This document shows, piece by piece, positions 6,326 to 10,759 of a stretch of DNA of 10,759 bases. Both the position numbers and the translations under genes were made by a program. Location: positions 1 to 10,759 of the forward strand of contig UQVR01000030.1 in the NCBI GenBank assembly GCA_900544625.1, in the 5' to 3' direction. This DNA comes from an uncultured Mycoplasmatota bacterium. GTDB taxonomy: Bacteria > Bacillota_I > Bacilli_A > RF39 > UBA660. Below the pieces are notes generated by a model. The model searched no databases, was not told the DNA's origin, and saw only the letters and a program-made list of their open reading frames with translations. The first letter of the stretch is position 1, and every line of letters starts with the position of its first letter.

Positions 6326-6347
6326 AAAAAGCCAATCGGCTTTTTTT
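6324..6347. terminator. Terminator between two convergent genes
   Basis: The inverted repeat AAAAAAAGCC / GGCTTTTTTT (6324-6333 and 6338-6347, loop AATC) overlaps the stop codon of the plus-strand gene and lies 2 bases beyond the stop of the minus-strand helical-bundle gene. T-tracts on both strands make it bidirectional. Confidence 0.8.
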
Positions 6348-6349
6348 GT

Positions 6350-6766
6350 TTATAAATAAGATTTCCAAGATTTAATTTGGAACTCTAATAATTCTAGTAG
6401 TTCTTCAGCTAATTTTTCAACTTTATAATCAATATTATTATTTAATATTTCTTCAACTTTAATAATTCCTTTGTTAGTTCCTTCAGTTAACATTTTTGCT
6501 ATTTTGGCATCATCACATTTAATTAGTTCTATTCCCGTATAAATTTCATTAAATGTTTTAATAATTATGTTTATTTCTGTTGGTTTTTCCCCTAGTTCAT
6601 TTAACATTTTTGTTATATCCATTTTATTTACCATGTATTTTTTCTTAGCATCACTCATTGTTTTAGCTAAGGTTTTATCTTCAATATGCCCTTTTACTTC
6701 ATCAATACCAATTATTCCCATTGCCACTATTTTGTATAGTTCATTTAAAACTGTTATATCATCCAT
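6350..6766 (-). CDS. Small four-helix-bundle protein, DUF2383/ferritin-like fold (tentative)
   Basis: This 138-residue, all-helical, acidic protein without signal peptide or membrane segment has helices at about 4-27, 33-58, 67-82, 86-105 and 113-137. The pattern LNELYKIVAMGIIGIDEVKGHIED, then LNELGEKPTE after helix 2, resembles the DUF2383/PA2169-type four-helix-bundle proteins, whose helices 1 and 2 end in E...L..LGG.P. Acidic residues (E23, D50, E57, E78, E124) sit where a ferritin-like metal site could be, but a complete E-x-x-H pair is not evident, so metal binding is unproven. It follows the RNase J family gene after 41 bases. Its ribosome binding site GGGTGA lies in the stem of a hairpin. 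The family call is by fold resemblance only. Confidence 0.6.
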   Translation of the reverse strand: MDDITVLNELYKIVAMGIIGIDEVKGHIEDKTLAKTMSDAKKKYMVNKMDITKMLNELGEKPTEINIIIKTFNEIYTGIELIKCDDAKIAKMLTEGTNKGIIKVEEILNNNIDYKVEKLAEELLELLEFQIKSWKSYL

Positions 6767-6768
6767 TT

Positions 6769-6801
6769 AAAAATCACCCATTAATAGTATGAGTGATTTT
6801 T
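6769..6801 (-). terminator. Hairpin after the RNase J-like gene that covers the next ribosome binding site
   Basis: Arms AAAAATCAC (6769-6777) and GTGATTTTT (6793-6801) pair perfectly and can be extended by three more pairs past one mismatch. On the minus strand it ends in TTTTT, like a weak terminator, 6 bases after the RNase J-like stop codon (6808). The downstream arm carries GGGTGA, the Shine-Dalgarno sequence of the helical-bundle gene, so the structure could both terminate transcription and mask translation. Confidence 0.6.
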
Positions 6802-6807
6802 TATGAA

Positions 6808-8442
6808 TTATACTTCTTGAACAACTGCAATTATCATCGGTTTACATTCAGTTAGTTCATATAAATATCTACTTAATTCTTCTCTGATTTCAACTTTTAT
6901 TTGATTAAAATCTATATATTTTGGAGTAATATTTCTATTAATTATAGCTTCACATATTACTTTTATTTCATTTATCATATCTTGTGAATCTTTAACATAG
7001 ATAAATCCACGAGTTGTAACTTCTGGCCCCACAAGTAAAACTTTATCTTTTTTATCTACTGTAGCGCTTATTAATACAATACCATTTTCTGATAACATTT
7101 CACGGTCTTTAATAACTAAATCCCCAATATCATCATTACTTGTTCCATCAATTAAAACATCATCAACTTTAATTCTTGCAAAATTATCTACAAGATTACC
7201 ATCTTCAAAAGTTACAACATCTCCGTTTTGTTTTAATAAAATGTTTGCATCAGGAATTCCAAGAGTACTTGCTAAATTAGCATTATTAACCATGTATCTA
7301 TATTCTCCTTTTACGGGCATATAGAATTTTGGATTAATTAATTTAATCATAAGCATTAAGTCTTCTCGTGATGCATGATGTAATATTTCTTTTTCTTTAT
7401 CAATTGTTTCAATATCACAGCCAAATTTTGCTAGTTCATTTTGTAATTTTACTAAAACTTTTTCAGTACTGTCATAACGAGGTTCTGCGAAAACTATCGT
7501 ATCTGTTGGTTTTAAAGTAACAAACTTATCATAACCATTTAATATTTTATTCATATTTGCATATGGTGTTGTTCTATCATCCATTACTAAAAGTATGGCA
7601 TTTTCGTCATTTATATTTGATAAATCACCAAGGATTTCTTCATTATAACTTATATATCCTTCTTTATGGGCAAAACTTACGACATTTTGTAATCTTTTAC
7701 CCATTAGAATTATCTTTCGATGAGAATTTGCTGCAGCTTCAAATATTTCTGAAATTGTATATAAATGCGTTGGTAAAACAGAAAATATTATTCTTTTATC
7801 ATGATGTTTAATAACATCACCAAAAAAGTTTACTAATCTATGTTTCGGAGATGTGTGTCCATTTTTTTCTGCAAAAGAAGATTCACAAAGTAAACATAGA
7901 ACACCTTGTTTTCCAATATAAGCAATTTTACCAATATCCATATCATATGCCCCTTGCATGCTTGGGTCTATTATAAAATCTCCGGTATAACAAATTGCTC
8001 CGTCTTTTGTATTAACTACATACATTACTGAATCTGGACATGAATGAGAAACTGCGATTGGAAATATTGAGACATTCCCAAAATTAATTTTCTTGTGAGG
8101 TTTAATTAGTACAATATTATTTTCATTTACTCCATCTTCCATAAGTTCAAATTTAGTATATTTTGTGGCATAAACTTTTAATGTTGGAACATCTTTTAAA
8201 AGGTCTCTTACAGCCCCCATATTTTCAGGATGCCCATGGGTTATAAATAAACCTTTAATTCTCTTTTTATTTTTTACTAAATAACTAAAGTCTGGCATAA
8301 TATAATCTATACCAAGTAAATTTCCGCTTGCAAACTTTATTCCTGCATCAAATACAAATATTTCATCATCTACTTCAATGACATAAGAGTTTTTCCCACT
8401 TTCAGAAAGTCCTCCCAAACCAAAAATCTTTATTTTACTCAT
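6808..8442 (-). CDS. Ribonuclease J family protein with degenerate active site
   Basis: This is a 544-residue metallo-beta-lactamase/beta-CASP protein of full RNase J length. Family features are clear: GGLSESGKNSYVIEVDD (10-26), LGIDYIMPDFSYL (43-55), ITHGH (67-71), VSHSCPDS (131-138), YTGDF (152-156), HHASREDLMLM (355-365) and PVKGEYRYM (376-384), then the C-terminal RNase J domain (LVIKDREMLSENGIV onward). RNase J enzymes process and degrade RNA from the 5' end in the cytoplasm. Here the motif HxHxDH is HGHPEN: H69 and H71 are kept, but the Asp is E73 and the last His is N74. The His of PVHGEYR is K378. H133 and D155 remain. Thus ligands of one metal site survive and those of the second are lost, so activity is doubtful. 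It may be a regulatory partner of a canonical RNase J elsewhere, as proposed for the weak J2 subunit in Bacillus. The ATG follows GAAGGTGA and a good promoter. Confidence 0.85.
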   Translation of the reverse strand: MSKIKIFGLGGLSESGKNSYVIEVDDEIFVFDAGIKFASGNLLGIDYIMPDFSYLVKNKKRIKGLFITHGHPENMGAVRDLLKDVPTLKVYATKYTKFELMEDGVNENNIVLIKPHKKINFGNVSIFPIAVSHSCPDSVMYVVNTKDGAICYTGDFIIDPSMQGAYDMDIGKIAYIGKQGVLCLLCESSFAEKNGHTSPKHRLVNFFGDVIKHHDKRIIFSVLPTHLYTISEIFEAAANSHRKIILMGKRLQNVVSFAHKEGYISYNEEILGDLSNINDENAILLVMDDRTTPYANMNKILNGYDKFVTLKPTDTIVFAEPRYDSTEKVLVKLQNELAKFGCDIETIDKEKEILHHASREDLMLMIKLINPKFYMPVKGEYRYMVNNANLASTLGIPDANILLKQNGDVVTFEDGNLVDNFARIKVDDVLIDGTSNDDIGDLVIKDREMLSENGIVLISATVDKKDKVLLVGPEVTTRGFIYVKDSQDMINEIKVICEAIINRNITPKYIDFNQIKVEIREELSRYLYELTECKPMIIAVVQEV

Positions 8443-8488
8443 ATATTATCACCTTCATTATCAAAAAAATAAGTTCTTCGGTAAATAA

Positions 8489-8517
8489 ATTATACCAAAA
8501 AACTTAAATTAAATCAA
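8489..8517 (-). promoter_or_regulatory. Promoter of the RNase J-like gene
   Basis: On the minus strand, TTGATT (8517-8512), a 17-base spacer and TATAAT (8494-8489) with an extended -10 (TGGTATAAT) form a strong sigma-A promoter. The -35 box overlaps the TGA stop (8516-8514) of the upstream gene. The RNase J-like gene is therefore probably transcribed on its own, with an untranslated leader of about 40 bases. Confidence 0.7.
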
Positions 8518-9290
8518 TCTATTTCTTCACTTAACATTTTACTTAAAGATATTATATCCAAATCCTTAAATATTATACTATTTATTAATATCTTTATATT
8601 TTTTGTATCCGTTGACTTTTCAACATAATATATATCTCCAGAAGTTATGTTATTTTTTATATCTATAAATGTTTTATTATTTACTATTTTATTTGTTTTA
8701 ACTAAATATTTGTTATTTTTTCGGCACATTTTTTCATTTGAACCACTTAAATAGCAAATATGCGTATTATTACTATATTTATTTATTAAAGATTCTAACT
8801 CTTTATATTTATTAACTTCATTATTTACTTGCTCTAATTTTTCATTTTTATTAAAATTTTCTACATTTACAAGAATGCTTGCTTCAAGGTTGTTATCTTT
8901 AAAATACTTAATTATATTTTCATTATACTCTAATATGAAGGATACACTTTTTTTATTTTCATTTCCTCTTTCAACAATTTTATCTTTATTATTTTCAATT
9001 GTTACTTCAGGATATGATGTATCATATATTAAATAATAGGAATTAAAAGCATTTAAATCTTTCATATTATAAAAACTATTTTTTATATTAACTGTTTTTC
9101 CATTTAAACCTGGTACTATATGACCATCTTCTATAAAAGCATTAATGTATTCTTCATTATATTTAGAAGATTCTTCTTTAATACTTTGATATAATTCATT
9201 TTTATCCAGTGTTAAGTTTGCAATTTTTTCCGTATAAAAAAAACTAAATGCTGCAATCGCTAATATTCCTAGATTTCGAAAATGTTTCAA
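8514..9290 (-). CDS. Signal-anchored extracellular protein, divergent polysaccharide deacetylase-like (tentative)
   Basis: This 258-residue protein starts at TTG (9290-9288), chosen because AGGTGA lies five bases upstream and the N-terminus MKHFRNLGILAIAAFSFFY is a signal anchor; an ATG start would cut this off. The outer part begins with a helical stretch, then HIVPGLNGKTVNIKNSFYNMK (57-77), a conserved-looking module I associate with membrane-anchored Firmicutes proteins resembling polysaccharide deacetylases. Next comes VSFILEYNENIIKYFKDNNLEASILVNVENF, which matches the first strand and helix of that (CE4/NodB) fold. The Asp-Asp and His-x-x-x-His metal motifs are absent, so enzymatic activity is not expected. 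The two cysteines at about 189 and 199 could form a disulphide outside the cell. It is followed directly by the RNase J-like gene's promoter. The family assignment is weak; location outside the membrane is more secure. Confidence 0.6.
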   Translation of the reverse strand: MKHFRNLGILAIAAFSFFYTEKIANLTLDKNELYQSIKEESSKYNEEYINAFIEDGHIVPGLNGKTVNIKNSFYNMKDLNAFNSYYLIYDTSYPEVTIENNKDKIVERGNENKKSVSFILEYNENIIKYFKDNNLEASILVNVENFNKNEKLEQVNNEVNKYKELESLINKYSNNTHICYLSGSNEKMCRKNNKYLVKTNKIVNNKTFIDIKNNITSGDIYYVEKSTDTKNIKILINSIIFKDLDIISLSKMLSEEID

Positions 9291-9323
9291 TTAACTCACC
9301 TAGTAAAAGTATATGCTGTACCT

Positions 9324-9352
9324 AAAAGAAGATGTTATTTTTATCTTCTTTT
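9324..9352 (-). terminator. Terminator of the ssb gene
   Basis: Perfect 10-bp arms AAAAGAAGAT (9324-9333) and ATCTTCTTTT (9343-9352) with a 9-base loop lie 6 bases past the ssb stop. On the minus strand the stem ends in TTTT. It separates ssb from the anchored-protein gene, which has a weak TATACT box just after it. Confidence 0.65.
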
Positions 9353-9358
9353 TTAATA

Positions 9359-9739
9359 TTAACAACATTCAATAATTGTCTCGTAATCATCTTCTGTTTC
9401 TTCCTCTTTTGTTTTTTTAGATTTTGTAGTTACAAAAGATACTTTTTCTGCAATTATTTCGGTCAAATGTTTAGTTGTGTTGTTTTCGTCGACAAAACTT
9501 CGATTTTGAATTCTTCCTTTTATACCAAGAATATCTCCACGATGACAATATTCTTTAGTGCTTGATGCTAACCCATTCCAAAGAACACATCTAAAAAAAT
9601 CAGTTTCATATTTTCCTTCAGAATTTTTGAAATTTCTTTGCACTGCTAAGTTAATAATTGTTCTTTTTTTATTTTCTTCGTATTCTTCAATTTCCGGGTC
9701 ACCAGTTAGTCTTCCAACTAAAATTATTTGATTTATCAT
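9359..9739 (-). CDS. ssb: Single-stranded DNA-binding protein, short form
   Basis: This 126-residue SSB contains the N-terminal OB fold (residues 1-107), opening with the classic MINQIILVGRLTGDPEI and including FFRCVLWNGLA, GDILGIKGRIQNRSF and LTEIIAEKVSF. It binds single-stranded DNA, normally as a tetramer, during replication, repair or recombination. The tail is only about 19 residues: acidic (EEETEDD) but ending in IIECC instead of the usual DDDIPF-like tip that recruits partner proteins. Full-length SSBs are nearer 160-180 residues, so this is probably a secondary paralogue, like the short competence-related SsbB in Bacillus. It is not in the usual rpsF-ssb-rpsR context. The start is fixed by AAAGGAGG five bases upstream. 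Confidence 0.92.
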   Translation of the reverse strand: MINQIILVGRLTGDPEIEEYEENKKRTIINLAVQRNFKNSEGKYETDFFRCVLWNGLASSTKEYCHRGDILGIKGRIQNRSFVDENNTTKHLTEIIAEKVSFVTTKSKKTKEEETEDDYETIIECC

Positions 9740-9767
9740 AATTCCTCCTTTCTATACCACTTTATCA

Positions 9768-9799
9768 GTTATAAAGAAGGAATGCAAATTGCCAATTTG
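9768..9799 (-). promoter_or_regulatory. ssb promoter with overlapping palindrome
   Basis: On the minus strand, TTGGCA (9795-9790), a 16-base spacer and TATAAC (9773-9768) form a reasonable promoter about 30 bases before the ssb start. The -35 box lies inside a perfect 15-base palindrome CAAATTGCCAATTTG (9785-9799; 7-base arms, one central base), which has the form of an operator for a dimeric repressor. Confidence 0.5.
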
Positions 9800-9948
9800 T
9801 TAAATTGAAGTCTATTTTTAAAAAAATTTATAGTAATTCTATATAATTTTTTTATTTTTTTATTAAATTTTTAATTTTGATATAAAATTAATTATTGTAT
9901 TTTTATTAAAAATTTGGTAAACTTATTATGAAAATAGGAGTTGTGTTT
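9800..9948. other. Very AT-rich intergenic region between divergent genes
   Basis: Long A- and T-tracts dominate this spacer (for example around 9820-9880). No gene or RNA is visible. TTGATA and TATAAA occur near 9877-9886 and TATTAT at 9924-9929, but no -35/-10 pair with proper spacing could be chosen for the downstream gene. The tracts could act as UP elements or be intrinsically bent DNA. Confidence 0.4.
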
Positions 9949-10683
9949 ATGGAAAATATAGTTAGTTTTAATGGAACGATATTAAGCAATTATCAAAAAA
10001 CTTATCCTAACTTAGCTAAATTTACTTATGATCAAGCAAATGATGCATTAGTTTATGAAGGAAATTTTATTAAATTAAATGGTTATGGTTTAAGTAGAAT
10101 TGATCCAGTTTTCTTTAACATGAATCCTGATGAAATATTTATATTTATAAAAAATGGTTTTTATCAACCTTCGAATGGAAATCAACTAATTACAAAGCTT
10201 CTTAATAAACTTGTTATTACAGAGGAAGAAATTAATTTTATAAACAACTATGTTTCACAATATATTGAAAGATTAAACATTTACGCAAGCAACAGAGATA
10301 TGTTTGATAGATATTTTGAAAATGATAATATTAAAAATTTCTTACAAGATATTAAATTTGCTAAAGATATTATTGAAGATGCAAAAAACAAAACTAACTT
10401 AAATGATAATTCTGTTTATAGTTTTATAGTTAGTGCCTATAACAAAGAGATGTCTAGTATGAATCAAAATAAAAGTCAAGAACAAAGTATGGGTAAAGAA
10501 TTAACTTTAACAAGAAATAATCCCAAAATAAGTGGTTATCAATTATTTGACGAAAATGAAAATTACTTAAAAAAATTAAACGAAAATCAAAAAATGAATA
10601 TAGCTGGTTATACAAGTATTATTTTAATAGTTGCCACTACAATTACTTTTGGAATGTATTTAGCTATAAACTTTTTACCATAA
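9949..10683 (+). CDS. Unknown C-terminally membrane-anchored protein
   Basis: I do not recognise this 244-residue protein. The start is ATG 9949 (MENIVSFNG), preceded by AGGAG at 9936-9940; the in-frame ATG at 9928 lies upstream of that site and is not favoured. The N-terminal 190 residues are soluble, rich in Asn and Lys, and predicted largely helical after residue 70. A polar, low-complexity linker (MNQNKSQEQSMGKE) follows. The last 25 residues hold a single hydrophobic segment (GYTSIILIVATTITFGMYLA), ending INFLP. With no signal peptide, this is the topology of a tail-anchored protein with its bulk in the cytoplasm. No catalytic motif was seen. It is divergent from ssb and is followed by two terminators. 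A role in envelope or secretion scaffolding is possible but unsupported. Confidence 0.75.
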   Translation: MENIVSFNGTILSNYQKTYPNLAKFTYDQANDALVYEGNFIKLNGYGLSRIDPVFFNMNPDEIFIFIKNGFYQPSNGNQLITKLLNKLVITEEEINFINNYVSQYIERLNIYASNRDMFDRYFENDNIKNFLQDIKFAKDIIEDAKNKTNLNDNSVYSFIVSAYNKEMSSMNQNKSQEQSMGKELTLTRNNPKISGYQLFDENENYLKKLNENQKMNIAGYTSIILIVATTITFGMYLAINFLP

Positions 10684-10709
10684 AAAAAGATTTTTTATTA
10701 AATCTTTTT
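10684..10709 (+). terminator. First terminator after the tail-anchored gene
   Basis: Arms AAAAAGATTT (10684-10693) and AAATCTTTTT (10700-10709) with a 6-base loop immediately follow the stop codon. The stem is AT-only except for one G-C pair, so it is probably weak. Confidence 0.6.
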
Positions 10710-10727
10710 CCTAAATTGAAAATTGAA

Positions 10728-10751
10728 CCGCACCACTTGGGTGCGGCTTTT
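10728..10751 (+). terminator. Strong GC-rich rho-independent terminator
   Basis: CCGCACC (10728-10734), loop ACTTG and GGTGCGG (10740-10746) are followed by CTTTTT. This is the most GC-rich stretch in the window and the strongest terminator. It backs up the weaker hairpin about 20 bases upstream. Confidence 0.85.
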
Positions 10752-10759
10752 TGATATAA

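Noticed and set aside
6567..6770. Plus-strand open frame of 67 codons
   Set aside because: It is a shadow opposite the helical-bundle gene. Its hydrophobic look is just the complement of Lys/Asp/Asn-rich coding sequence.
7557..7811. Plus-strand open frame of 84 codons inside the RNase J-like gene
   Set aside because: It is antisense to a well-supported family protein and has no start signal.
9332..9565. Plus-strand open frame of 77 codons
   Set aside because: It is antisense to ssb, with Phe/Cys-rich shadow composition and no ribosome binding site.
9800..9948. Replication origin or DnaA box cluster in the AT-rich spacer near ssb
   Set aside because: No TTATCCACA-type boxes were seen in this spacer, and the neighbouring genes are not origin-linked. 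High AT content alone is not evidence.

Overview
The window comes from a very AT-rich, compact, low-GC Firmicutes-type genome, probably a Bacilli lineage near the Erysipelotrichales/RF39/Mollicutes group. The reasons are strong AGGAGG-type ribosome binding sites, sigma-A promoters with TATAAT boxes, RNase J and SSB families, and a PF06541 (CmpB-like) membrane protein. Translation follows the standard bacterial code: TGA ends several genes, and Trp positions in conserved motifs are TGG. No rRNA, tRNA, CRISPR array, transposase, phage gene or integrase is visible. Taxonomy is an inference from style and families.

Layout. 1-398: the tail of a gene that begins outside the window, then gene-poor sequence with a likely remnant. 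399-1124 (+): a membrane-bound XRE regulator, convergent with 1130-1573 (-), a GNAT acetyltransferase. Upstream of GNAT on the minus strand lies a decaying pair: a membrane/flavodoxin protein split by a +1 frameshift (1624-2539) and a NUDIX hydrolase interrupted by one TGA (2550-2981). Back-to-back promoters at 3002-3068 separate that pair from an unknown plus-strand gene (3093-3560). Then come a tight minus-strand operon of a CmpB-like membrane protein and two further NUDIX hydrolases (5120 down to 3574), an unknown helical protein (5234-6325, +), and a minus-strand run from 9739 to 6350: SSB, a signal-anchored protein, an RNase J family protein and a small helical-bundle protein. An unknown tail-anchored protein (9949-10683, +) closes the window with two terminators in a row.

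How the genes relate. Most units are one to three genes long with their own promoter, and convergent pairs share hairpins that overlap their stop codons. Three NUDIX hydrolases within 2 kb suggest nucleotide clean-up or nucleoside-diphosphate-linked metabolism, but substrates cannot be read from sequence. The most notable points are: (i) the RNase J family protein keeps the ligands of one metal site and has lost those of the other; (ii) two neighbouring genes in one operon each carry a single lesion; (iii) a 12-bp tandem duplication places a good -35 box in front of the GNAT gene; (iv) the SSB lacks the usual protein-interaction tip. I found no convincing defence island or multi-gene novel system. 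The candidates for unknown biology are single unknown genes.
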